From Pseudomonadota bacterium (GTDB lineage Bacteria > Pseudomonadota > Alphaproteobacteria > Rhizobiales > Rhizobiaceae): a stretch of 13,438 nt of DNA. Made by a program: the position numbers and the translations under genes. A model generated the notes under the pieces. That model searched no databases. It was not told where the DNA came from and saw only the letters and a list, made by a program, of their open reading frames with translations. Of the stretch, positions 1 through 8,200 are shown piece by piece. The stretch covers positions 1 through 13,438 of the forward strand of contig JAEYXI010000486.1 of assembly GCA_023428515.1 (NCBI GenBank), written 5' to 3'. The first letter of the stretch is position 1, and every line of letters begins with the position of its first letter.

Positions 1-66
1 GTAAGATAGTGCAAATGATATAGCCGCCCACCCATCCGTCCAGAAGCTCCTAAATCGATTGAATGG

Positions 67-105
67 CTGTTGCATTCCAGCAACAGTTTCGGATCGGCCG
101 ATCCG
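67..105. repeat. Two adjacent inverted repeats downstream of feuQ
   Basis: CTGTTGC-attcca-GCAACAG (67-86) is a 7-bp hairpin. Three bases on, CGGATCGGCCGATCCG (90-105) is a perfect 16-bp palindrome. They begin about 30 bp beyond the feuQ stop in the direction of transcription. No T-run follows on the minus strand, so a rho-independent terminator is only possible, not shown. Nothing else was recognised in positions 1-135. Confidence 0.4.
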
Positions 106-135
106 TCGCGAGCGAGCAATCCGCCGCGGCACCGA

Positions 136-1536
136 TCAGCCCGGCAGCAGCAGCTGTGCCCGCAGTCCACCGTGATCGCCGCGCGTCAACTCGAGCTTGC
201 CCTGGTATTCGCCGGTGATTTCGCGCACGATCGACAGGCCGAGCCCGGCGCCCGGCTTGCTCTCGTCAAGACGAATGCCTCTCTTGAGCGCCTCACGGAT
301 TTGCTCCGGCTCAAGACCCGGACCATCATCCTCCACCGATATCTCCACCCACTGGCGGCGGGGGCCCTCGCCGTCGCCCGACTGGGAGAGCGAACTCGGC
401 GCGGCGGTGATCCAGACCCCGGCGCGGCAGAAACGGGCGGCGTTCTCCAGCAGGTTGCCGATCGTCTCCTCGATATCCTGTTGCTCCATGGCCAGTACCA
501 GGCCTGGAGGAGACACGGACAGATGAAACTCCTTGTCCGGATTTAGTCTGCGCATGACGCGCACGAGACGCTCCAGCACCGTCTCCACGTCGGTGCGCGC
601 CAGCAGGGACTGATGCTGGGCGGCGATCCGCGCGCGGTTCAGATAGGATTGCACCTGACCCTGCATGGCCTCGGCCTGCGAGCGCACGAGTTCGGACTGC
701 ACCCTGTCCACCGACCGCGATTCGTTCAGAAGCACGGCGATCGGCGTCTTCAGGGAATGGGCGAGATTGCCCACCTGCATGCGGGCGCGCTCGACGATGC
801 GTCGGTTGCCTTCGATCAGGGCGTTGATGTCGTTGGCGAGCGGCATGATCTCCCGCGGGAACTCACCTTCCATCCGCTCCGTTTCGCTGCGCCGCACCCT
901 CTCCAGCGCACGGCGGGCACCATCCAGCGGCTGGAGGCCGTAGAGGATGGCAAGGCCGTTGACGACGAGGCTGCCGAAACCGAAAACCGCAAGCGCGATG
1001 TAGAGGTTGCGCGAAAAGGTCCGGATATCGTCTTCCACGACAGCCGTGTTGCCGGAGACGCGGAAGCGCGCTGCACGCCCTTCGCCATCCAGCACGACCT
1101 CCGTTTCTGCGATCAGCACCTGGTTTCCATACGCGTCGCTCGCCGGATAGAAGCGCTCGTAGCGATTGTTGAACGGCACCGTCACGATGGACGGGACGTT
1201 GATGTTGGAGGTGCCGAGGGAGGAGGAGGAAAGCGGCCTGGCGGCGAATGTGCCGAGCGGCTCGATGATCCAGTACCACCCCGTTTCCGGTTGCGAGAAC
1301 CGCAGGTCGCCCAGTTGCGGATTGCCGGAAAGCTGGTTGTCCTGCCCGATGGTGATCGAGTTGATGACGTTGTAGAGCTGGGCGCGCAGCAGGTCCTGGA
1401 AAGCCCGCTCGGCCGATTGCCGGTAGAGCTGCGAGATGACCACCGAAATGACCACCAGGGCAAGCGCGGACCAGGCGGTTGCAAGAAGCAGCACGCGCGC
1501 CGTCAGCGACGTCGGTGCGATCAACCTACCGGGCAT
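136..1536 (-). CDS. feuQ: PhoQ-like sensor histidine kinase FeuQ
   Basis: A 466-residue kinase starting MPGRLIAPTSLTARVLLL at the ATG at 1536. Starts further upstream would lie within feuP in another frame. TM1 is about 14-36, the periplasmic sensor domain 37-177 (with GWYWIIEPLG and FNNRYERFYPASD), TM2 about 178-200, and HAMP 201-250. The H-box is GNLAHSLKTPIAVL with H260 as phospho-acceptor. The ATPase domain has the N-box NLLENAARF (361-369), DDGPG (403-407) and GAGLGLSIV (429-437). The 'HSLKTP' H-box is the PhoQ type. All catalytic boxes are present. It phosphorylates FeuP and probably senses envelope or osmotic conditions under control of the FeuN-like protein. The start overlaps the feuP end by 11 nt and has only a weak ribosome site, pointing to coupling. 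Confidence 0.87.
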   Translation of the reverse strand: MPGRLIAPTSLTARVLLLATAWSALALVVISVVISQLYRQSAERAFQDLLRAQLYNVINSITIGQDNQLSGNPQLGDLRFSQPETGWYWIIEPLGTFAARPLSSSSLGTSNINVPSIVTVPFNNRYERFYPASDAYGNQVLIAETEVVLDGEGRAARFRVSGNTAVVEDDIRTFSRNLYIALAVFGFGSLVVNGLAILYGLQPLDGARRALERVRRSETERMEGEFPREIMPLANDINALIEGNRRIVERARMQVGNLAHSLKTPIAVLLNESRSVDRVQSELVRSQAEAMQGQVQSYLNRARIAAQHQSLLARTDVETVLERLVRVMRRLNPDKEFHLSVSPPGLVLAMEQQDIEETIGNLLENAARFCRAGVWITAAPSSLSQSGDGEGPRRQWVEISVEDDGPGLEPEQIREALKRGIRLDESKPGAGLGLSIVREITGEYQGKLELTRGDHGGLRAQLLLPG

Positions 1537-2197
1537 CGGTCGGCGCTTGCATCCTGTAGCCGAGGCCGCGGACCGTCTCGATGATGTCGACGCCCAGCTT
1601 CTTGCGAAGCCGGCCCACGAAAACCTCGATGGTGTTCGAATCACGGTCGAAATCCTGATCATACATGTGCTCCACCAGTTCGGTGCGCGAGACCACCTGT
1701 CCCATGTGGTGCATCAGGTATGAGAGCAGCCGGAATTCATGTGACGTGAGCTTCAGCGGGACGCCCTCCACGCTTGCTTTCGAGGCCTTGGTATCGAGGC
1801 GGACCGGGCCGCAGACGATCTCGGACGAGGAATGCCCGGCTGCGCGACGGATCAGGGCTCGTACCCGCGCCAGAACCTCCTCGACATGGAAGGGCTTTGC
1901 CACGTAGTCGTCCGCTCCCGCGTCGATGCCGGCCACCTTGTCGCTCCAGCGGTCGCGTGCGGTCAGCATGAGCACCGGCATGCCCTTGCCCTCTGCCCGC
2001 CACTTCTCGACGACGGAGATCCCGTCGAGCACCGGCAGGCCTATGTCGAGGATCACGGCGTCGTAAGGCTCCGTCTCGCCGAGATAGTGGCCTTCCTCGC
2101 CGTCGAAAGCCTGGTCCACCACGTAACCGGCTTCCTTCAATGCGTCTGAAAGCTGCCGATTGAGATTGACGTCGTCTTCGACAACCAGAATGCGCAT
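1526..2197 (-). CDS. feuP: OmpR-family response regulator FeuP
   Basis: A 223-residue regulator starting MRILVVEDDVNLNRQL at the ATG at 2197, with AAGGGG 7 nt upstream. The receiver domain (1-115) has the acidic pocket E7/D8/D9, the phospho-acceptor D51 (VILDIGLP), T79 (MLTARDRW) and K101 (YVAKPF). The winged-helix DNA-binding domain (about 125-217) includes LTSHEFRLLSYLMHH, SRTELVEHMYDQDFDRDSNTIEVF and GRLRKKLG. All signalling residues are intact. It is closest to the PhoP/FeuP group. In S. meliloti FeuP activates ndvA, the cyclic glucan exporter gene, and is needed for nodulation and low-osmolarity growth (from memory of the literature). The gene ends 11 nt inside the kinase gene, so both are co-translated. 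Confidence 0.85.
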   Translation of the reverse strand: MRILVVEDDVNLNRQLSDALKEAGYVVDQAFDGEEGHYLGETEPYDAVILDIGLPVLDGISVVEKWRAEGKGMPVLMLTARDRWSDKVAGIDAGADDYVAKPFHVEEVLARVRALIRRAAGHSSSEIVCGPVRLDTKASKASVEGVPLKLTSHEFRLLSYLMHHMGQVVSRTELVEHMYDQDFDRDSNTIEVFVGRLRKKLGVDIIETVRGLGYRMQAPTDAR

Positions 2198-2245
2198 GCC
2201 CGCCCCTTAGATGAAAATCCTGCCGGATGTGAACCCGCCGCAAGC

Positions 2246-2512
2246 CTACATGGGAACTCTTACGGTGACCTTTCGCGGCCTTTCGCTGCCGCTGCCCTGA
2301 ACCAGTACCGTGACCACGCATGTCTGCCCGTCCGACGAGGGCTGGGCCGACAAAAGCTGGCCGCCGGTTTCGCGGACCACCCGGGACGCCGCCGAGCCAC
2401 AGTCGCCGGCAACAAGCACGAGATAATCACGCGCGGAGGCGTTTCCCGGCCCGAGGCCGGGGAAGCCAGCAATTCCGGCAGCCAGAATCGCGATGATCGG
2501 CAGTCGCGCCAT
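2246..2512 (-). CDS. feuN: FeuN-like small secreted modulator of the FeuPQ system
   Basis: An 88-residue protein from the ATG at 2512; a GTG at 2527 would add five residues. Residues 1-27 form a signal peptide (hydrophobic IIAILAAGIAG, then NASA with cleavage predicted after A27). The mature part is about 61 residues (RDYLVLVAGDCGSAASRVV ... TCVVTVLV ... KVTVRVPM). It has two cysteines, C38 and C65, that could form a periplasmic disulfide. It lies 48 nt upstream of the response regulator gene on the same strand. In Sinorhizobium meliloti a small periplasmic protein, FeuN, encoded directly upstream of feuP, restrains FeuQ signalling. Position, size, secretion and the partner genes fit that role. 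The assignment rests on context more than on sequence recall. Confidence 0.7.
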   Translation of the reverse strand: MARLPIIAILAAGIAGFPGLGPGNASARDYLVLVAGDCGSAASRVVRETGGQLLSAQPSSDGQTCVVTVLVQGSGSERPRKVTVRVPM

Positions 2513-2565
2513 GATTACGATATCCACTCACAAGACAACAGATTCATGTCCAAAGCATGTGGCGG

Positions 2566-2595
2566 ATTATGTAGCCAAAGGCGGCTGAATGGCAA
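2566..2595 (-). promoter_or_regulatory. Predicted sigma70-type promoter of the feuN-feuP-feuQ operon
   Basis: On the minus strand TTGCCA (2595-2590) and CATAAT (2571-2566) are separated by 18 bp. Each matches the consensus at five of six positions. Transcription would begin near 2558, leaving a leader of about 46 nt before the feuN-like ATG at 2512. It lies in the 115-bp gap after the holin-like gene and is the only good promoter-like pair seen there. Confidence 0.55.
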
Positions 2596-2627
2596 ATGAA
2601 TGTGCCCTAGTGCCGGGCCTCAGTTTT

Positions 2628-2840
2628 CTATTTTCCCCTGATTCCGGCCTGTGCCGCCACCCGTCCGTAGATCGCAAGCAGGCCGCCCGCGGCACCCGTG
2701 ATGGTCACGGCGATATTCACCAGATCGGCCTGGACATCCTGGCCGAGGTCGATGCCGGCCATCTGCAACAGCGAGGCTGTGACGGCTATAAGGGCCCCCC
2801 AGACGGTCTTCGACTGGTACCACTCCTTCATTCCTTCCAT
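2628..2840 (-). CDS. Small holin-like membrane protein
   Basis: A 70-residue protein starting MEGMKEWYQSKTVWGALIAV at the ATG at 2840, with AAGGAG 7 nt upstream, which is a strong signal. 'KEWYQSKTVWGALIAVTASLLQ' followed by a polar turn (DLGQDVQADL) and a second hydrophobic segment (VNIAVTITGAAGGLLAIYGR) gives two transmembrane helices at about 13-30 and 41-58, with a short basic tail (IRGK). 'WYQSKTVWG' N-termini occur in small proteins of prophage lysis modules next to endolysins. No endolysin gene is visible here. It follows the exporter gene by 48 nt on the same strand and could be read from that transcript. The holin role is inference from topology and N-terminal similarity recalled from memory. 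Confidence 0.65.
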   Translation of the reverse strand: MEGMKEWYQSKTVWGALIAVTASLLQMAGIDLGQDVQADLVNIAVTITGAAGGLLAIYGRVAAQAGIRGK

Positions 2841-2888
2841 CGCAATGCTCCTTGGTTGAAGATATCGATCGCACTTATGGCCCGGCCG

Positions 2889-3761
2889 CTATCGGACGAA
2901 CCTGCGGGCAGCCGCGACACAGAAGATGACCCCGGCAGTCGCGGCAAACATCAACGGGGAAACGGGCTCGCCAAGCAGTGTCGCCGCCAGGCCGAAGCCG
3001 AGAAACGGCTGCAGCAGCTGCAACTGCCCGACGGCGGCGATGCCGCCCCTGGCGAGACCCCGGTACCAGAAGACAAAACCGATCAGCATGCTGAACAGCG
3101 AGACATAGCCAAGGCCCGCAAGCGCCGGAACGCCGATATCGGCGAAGCTCTCGGGCATGTAGTAGAGCGCACCGGCGACCATCACCGGCAGGGAAATGAC
3201 GAGCGCCCAGCAGATCACCTGCCACCCCCCGAGCGTGCGCGAAAGCCGGCCGCCCTCGGCATAGCCAAGGCCGCAGACGGCGACCGCCGCCAGCATCAGT
3301 CCGTCGCCGGCAAGCGATGCCCCCGCATCCTGCGCCAGCGCAAAACCGACGACCAGCGCGCTCCCCACGACCGAAAACATCCAGAAGGCGGGCCTCGGGC
3401 GCTCGCCCCCGCGAATGACCGCAAAGATCGCCGTGGCCAGCGGCAGAAGCCCGATGAAGACGATCGAGTGGGCTGACGTGATCTGCTGCAGCGCCATGGC
3501 CGTCAGCAGCGGAAACCCCACGACCACCCCCAGCGCCACCACGACGAGCGATGCCAGGTCGGTGCCGGACGGCCGCTTTTGGCGGAAGAAAAGGAGGAGG
3601 GCCAGCGCCAGCATACCCGCGATTGCCGCTCGCGCGACCGTGAGGAACAACGGGTCGAACTGCATCACCGCCACGCGGGTCGCGGGCAACGATCCGCTGA
3701 AGATTGCCACGCCGACAAAACCACTGATCCACCCGGCCGTCCGTTCCATGAAATGCTCCAT
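2889..3761 (-). CDS. DMT superfamily (EamA) transporter
   Basis: A 290-residue integral membrane protein. The first possible start is a TTG at 3767; the ATG at 3761 (MEHFMERTAG) is preferred and has AAAGGG about 10 nt upstream. The sequence shows about ten hydrophobic segments in two homologous halves (roughly 10-118 and 150-288), each an EamA domain. Examples are LTVARAAIAGMLALALLLFF in the first half and AVGQLQLLQPFLGFGLAATLLGEPVS in the second, the 'P-x-x...LGE' end typical of the family. Such proteins export amino acids or other small metabolites across the inner membrane. It is divergent from a MocR gene and close to a shared palindrome, so it is probably the MocR target. The substrate is unknown. 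Confidence 0.88.
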   Translation of the reverse strand: MEHFMERTAGWISGFVGVAIFSGSLPATRVAVMQFDPLFLTVARAAIAGMLALALLLFFRQKRPSGTDLASLVVVALGVVVGFPLLTAMALQQITSAHSIVFIGLLPLATAIFAVIRGGERPRPAFWMFSVVGSALVVGFALAQDAGASLAGDGLMLAAVAVCGLGYAEGGRLSRTLGGWQVICWALVISLPVMVAGALYYMPESFADIGVPALAGLGYVSLFSMLIGFVFWYRGLARGGIAAVGQLQLLQPFLGFGLAATLLGEPVSPLMFAATAGVIFCVAAARRFVR

Positions 3762-3816
3762 CGCCAAAGCGCCCTTTATCCGCGGAGGCGGCTGGCTCCG
3801 CCAGCGACAGTCAGAT

Positions 3817-3834
3817 ACAGTTTGACCAAACTGT
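3817..3834. promoter_or_regulatory. Perfect inverted repeat, likely MocR operator
   Basis: ACAGTTTG-AC-CAAACTGT is a perfect 8-bp inverted repeat with a 2-bp centre, in the 95-bp region between the divergent exporter and MocR starts. A further ACAGT half-site lies at 3807-3811 in the same orientation as the left arm, one helical turn (10 bp) away. The place and symmetry fit autoregulation and control of the exporter by MocR. Promoter -35/-10 boxes could not be assigned with confidence. Confidence 0.6.
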
Positions 3835-3856
3835 TATGGATCAGAGAGCAGTACAG

Positions 3857-5257
3857 ATGAACGGTTCCACACGCGTCGCCATGGTCATGACGACGATCCG
3901 GCAGCGGATCTCCGGGCGCAGCCTCACGCCGGGCGCCAGGCTACCGTCGGTACGGGCTCTTGCGGCCACCATGAAAGTGTCGACGTCGACCGTCGTCGAT
4001 GCCTACGAGCGCCTGGTGGCGGAGGGCGCCATCATGTCCCGGCCCGGATCCGGTTTCTATGTCGCCAGCCAGGCCGCGCCCTTCTCGATTGCCGAAGCCG
4101 GTCCGAGGCTCGACCGGGCCGTCGATCCCCTCTGGATATCGCGCCAGTCGCTGGAAACTGCCGACGGTCACCTGAAGCCGGGTTGCGGCTGGCTGCCGGC
4201 CGACTGGCTTCCCCAGGAGGGTCTTCGCCGAGCCATGCGAGCGCTTTCACGGGCGCAGGGCACGTCCCTGGCGGACTACGCCTCGCCCCTCGGATTTGCC
4301 CCGCTTCGGCAGTTCGTTGCGCGGCGAATGGCCGAAAAAGGCATCGAAGCCTCGCCCGACCAGGTGATCCTCACCGAATCAGGCACCCAGGCGATCGACA
4401 TGCTCTGCCGGTTTCTGATCGAACCGGGGGACGTCGTCCTGGTTGACGACCCATGCTACTTCAACTTCCATGCCTTGCTGCGGGCCCACCGAGCCCGCAT
4501 CGTCAGCGTTCCCTACACCGCTTCCGGGCCGGACCTGCACGCCTTCGAACTGGCGCTGGCACAACATCGCCCCCGCCTCTACATCACCAACTCGGCCATC
4601 CACAACCCGACCGGCGCGGTGCTTTCGCCGGTGACCGCGCATCGCGTCCTCAAGCTGGCCGAGCAGTTCGACCTGACGATTGTCGAGGACGATATCTTTG
4701 CCGATTTCGAACACACGACGGCAGCGCGCCTATCTGCCTTCGACGGGCTGAACCGGGTCATTCACATCGGCAGCTTCTCCAAGAACCTCTCCGCGTCCGT
4801 CCGCTGCGGCTTCATCGCCGCCAGGCCCGAATGGATCGAGGGCCTGACGGATCTCAAGATCGCGATCTCCTTCGGCGGCGGGCGGTTGACGGCGGAAATC
4901 GTCTTCAACGTGCTGAGCGACGGTGGCTATCGCAGGCACATGGAAACGCTGAGGAGCCGCCTTTACCGTGCCAGAGGAGAGGTTTCAGCACGGCTGAACG
5001 ACCTCGGCATCGTGCCCTGGCTCGAGCCGCAGGCAGGCATGTTCCTCTGGTGCCGCCTGCCGGACGGCGTCGATGCGGCGGACGTGGCCCGCAGGGCGCT
5101 CACGAGACATGTCGTGCTGGCGCCCGGCAACGCCTTCAGCCTCTCGCAGTCGGCATCGAATTTCATGCGGTTCAACGTCTCCCAGTCCCTCGACCCTTCC
5201 ATCTTCGATATTCTTCGCGATGCCCTGCGGCCGGGTGGAGCGGCAGGACGGCTATAA
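3857..5257 (+). CDS. MocR/PdxR-type transcriptional regulator (GntR winged helix fused to aminotransferase-like domain)
   Basis: This is the only supported plus-strand gene. I prefer the ATG at 3857 (MNGSTRVAMVMTTIRQRI, 466 residues), which has GAGAG 8 nt upstream. An ATG at 3836 would add seven residues but directly abuts a palindrome and has no ribosome site. In the longer numbering, residues 14-77 are the GntR helix-turn-helix (PGARLPSVRALAATMKVSTSTVVDAYERL). From about 110 on comes a fold-type I aminotransferase domain with LADYASPLGFAPLR, HNPTG (N257), VEDDIFADF (D285) and SFSKNLSASVR, where K316 should bind pyridoxal phosphate. Relatives often carry EDDIYADF; here Tyr is Phe288. MocR proteins sense PLP-linked ligands and commonly control the divergent gene, here an EamA exporter. 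The ligand cannot be read from sequence. Confidence 0.9.
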   Translation: MNGSTRVAMVMTTIRQRISGRSLTPGARLPSVRALAATMKVSTSTVVDAYERLVAEGAIMSRPGSGFYVASQAAPFSIAEAGPRLDRAVDPLWISRQSLETADGHLKPGCGWLPADWLPQEGLRRAMRALSRAQGTSLADYASPLGFAPLRQFVARRMAEKGIEASPDQVILTESGTQAIDMLCRFLIEPGDVVLVDDPCYFNFHALLRAHRARIVSVPYTASGPDLHAFELALAQHRPRLYITNSAIHNPTGAVLSPVTAHRVLKLAEQFDLTIVEDDIFADFEHTTAARLSAFDGLNRVIHIGSFSKNLSASVRCGFIAARPEWIEGLTDLKIAISFGGGRLTAEIVFNVLSDGGYRRHMETLRSRLYRARGEVSARLNDLGIVPWLEPQAGMFLWCRLPDGVDAADVARRALTRHVVLAPGNAFSLSQSASNFMRFNVSQSLDPSIFDILRDALRPGGAAGRL

Positions 5258-8200
5258 CGCGACGGTCGCATGGGCGGGGATGCCGAGCGGCACTGCCCGT
5301 CCGATCTGCCGGATCCGTACGAAGAGTGTCGCCTGCACTGCGCCGAAATCGGCGAGTTCCTCGGCTGCGGCATAGATGAAGCGCGGCTCCGCCACCTCGC
5401 GGACGCGACGAACCACCGGTCCCTCCAGGATCTCGACACGATAACGTTCCAGCGGTTCGTCGAGCGGGATGTCGGTGGCGTCCCAGTCATCGGCCTCCAC
5501 GCGGCCGCGCCTGATCCACGTCAGCAGGATGTCTCCGCTCCCCTGTCGCTTTCCCCTGACATGGACAGGCGAGAGCGGCGTCTGCGCCCTGAGGCCGCCG
5601 GCAAAGAGGTATGGGCCGGAACGTCCGCCTGCCTGCCCCAGGCTTTCTGCCAGCCAGTTCATCTCGAGACCCCGTTCCTCCGCCGTCAGCCCCAGCGGCA
5701 CCACCGCGTCGTCGAGGACGATCACCGGCGCCCCGTCGACCGCGCCCGCCTCCATTGCGTCTTCGGTACCCGAAAGACCACGAAGCAGCGTCGTCAGCTG
5801 CCAGCGGTTCGGGCTCGTTTCCGTCGCGCGGGCAAAGCCGATCACCTCCCAGGCGCCGTTGTCTGCCTTGACCGCAATGCGGTTCTCGCCGTTCAGCACC
5901 GTGGCTTCCTCCGCGGACGAGAGCCCCCCGAAAAAGAGTTCGAGCTGCAGCGTGACACCTCGCTGGAAACGCCCTGACACCCCGGCTGGAACTCCGGCTG
6001 AATTCCCGGGGTGAAGCGGTGCGGTCAACCTTCCTACTCGCGACGGACGGTCGAGGATGACACGGCTGCGGTACCCTTCCACGCCGCCCGACGACGACAG
6101 CGCCACCCGCCGCCACGGCCTGCACAGGCATGCAACCCGGGCAAAAGCTGCCGGTTCACCGGACGAGAAGCGCGGCAGGTCCAGGAAATGCAGGACGGGG
6201 GCGAATGCCTCGGACGCGGAGCCTGCGGCCTTCCTGCGACGCGGCTGCACACCGTAATCGGCGGGCGCCAGCATCGCGTGATGCCGCGCCACGATGCGCC
6301 TTGCGGCCCCCTCCTCGACGCGCTCCACCACGAAGGTGCCTTCCGGATTGCCTGCCTCAGCAAGCGTCAGCCGCACCGCATCGCCCGGCTCGACGGCGAG
6401 ATCGGCGGGCGACAGCGCGAAGCTGATCGTCCTTCGCCCCATGCGCTGCGTGCGCAATGCGGTCTCCACCGCCGCAAGCGCGGTTTCCTCGGCCAGCACC
6501 GCCGGCACGTCATGGACGATCGACCGCTGGCTTTCAGCCCTTGCCCGTCGGGATCGCGTGGAGGATTGCTCATAGTCGAGCCTCGGGTTGAAGGATGTGA
6601 GCACCGCCTCGGCGGCGAAGTCGCTGTCGTGCCCGCGCTCTTCCGTCCAGAGCGGCTCGTCATCCAGATCCGCAACGATACCCACGTCCCTTGCAGCAAG
6701 GCTCGCCCTCATGCGGGAACGAAAGCGCAGTCTGCCGGCATCCTCCACCACGTCCACCTGAAACAGCTCCAGCAGCGGCCCGAGCAGGGCGCGCGCCGAG
6801 GTCATTTCGCCCTGCACATAGCCCGTCAGGTCGCCGCTCACCTCCGACACGTCGAAATCGGCAAACCCATGGTCGGCCAGAATCCCCGCGATCGCGTCGG
6901 CGAGCGTCGTTGCCCCGAGACGGCCGTTGAGCCAGTGACCGGTGCGCCAGTTGCCGCCGTCGCTCCAGGTCGAAAGTTCATCGGGAAAGGCGGGAACCGG
7001 CCGCGCATCCCAGGTCCAGACGAAGATGTGGCCGGGATCGACCATGCCGGCCGGCCTGCCGGCACCCTGCCACCCCCCGTGATGCGCGTCGAGGAAGCGC
7101 CGCTGCATGGTGTCTGAACGGCCGCCGCTGGAAAAATGGGGCGCAGCACTTTCGGCCGATTTCGGATCGATGAACACGTTCGGCTGGTTGGCTCCCTTGT
7201 CGACGGCCGGGCAACCGAGTTCGGTGAACCAGATCGGTTTCATGCCCGGCATCCAGGCCGTCGCCTGCGCCATCTCGCTGCCTGCGATGCGGTCGTGGTG
7301 CCGGTTCGACCACCAGCCGACGAGGTCCTTGTAGCGGAAGACCCAGGGCTTGCCCGCCAGCCCGTCGGTGATGGGCCGGCGCACCCGGTTCCGTCTGTCC
7401 GCCTCGCTTGCGTAAAACCAGTCGAAGCCCTCTCCCGCTGCGATCTGCACGGCCATCGCGCCGGCGTCCTCCGCAAGGCGAAACCCGTCCGGACCAGGAC
7501 CGGAAAGGTCTTCGTCCCGCCAGTCGGCAAGCGGCATGTAGTTGTCGATGCCGACGGCATCGATGTCGGGAGACGCCCAGAGCGGATCGAGATGAAAGAA
7601 GACATCACCGGAGCCGTCCTGCGGATGGTAGCCGAAATATTCGCTCCAGTCGGCGCCATAGGTGATCTTCGCCCCCGGCCCGAGTGCTGCCCGGACGTCC
7701 GCCGCCAGCGCGACGAGTTCCTCCACGAAGGGGAAGGCGCCCGCAGCGTCGCGCAACTGCGTCAGGCCGCGCAGTTCCGACCCGATGATGAAGCCGTCGA
7801 CGCCACCGGCCGCGGCCGCCAATGCCGCATAATGCAGCACCATGCGGCGATAGCCCTGGCTGCCGCCGGCGAAGGCTGCGATCTGCGCCCTGGCTTCGTC
7901 CGCGCGATCTGCGCTTTGCGGCATTCCCGGCCCGGGAAAGCAGGTTATCCTGCCGCGCCACGGAAATGCGGCCTGTTCCGCCGCGCCATACGGATCGGGC
8001 AAGGCATTGCCTGGAGGAATATCCATCATCAGGAAGGGATAGAGATAGACCTTCAGCCCGCGCGCCCTCAGATCGGCAATCGCCTGACGGACGCTCGCGT
8101 CGCTCGGCGTGCCCCCGAAGGCCGGGCCTTCCAGCTGGCTCACCAGACGGGCTTGGCCACGCGCCATTCCCGCCACCGACCATTCCAGGCTCTCCTCCCG

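Noticed and set aside
613..1584. 323-codon plus-strand open frame opposite feuQ
   Set aside because: The minus strand encodes all kinase boxes. The plus frame has no domain signature.
2589..3476. 295-codon plus-strand open frame opposite the exporter and holin-like genes
   Set aside because: Its charged, repetitive composition is the antisense of hydrophobic membrane helices. The minus-strand genes have ribosome sites and family features.
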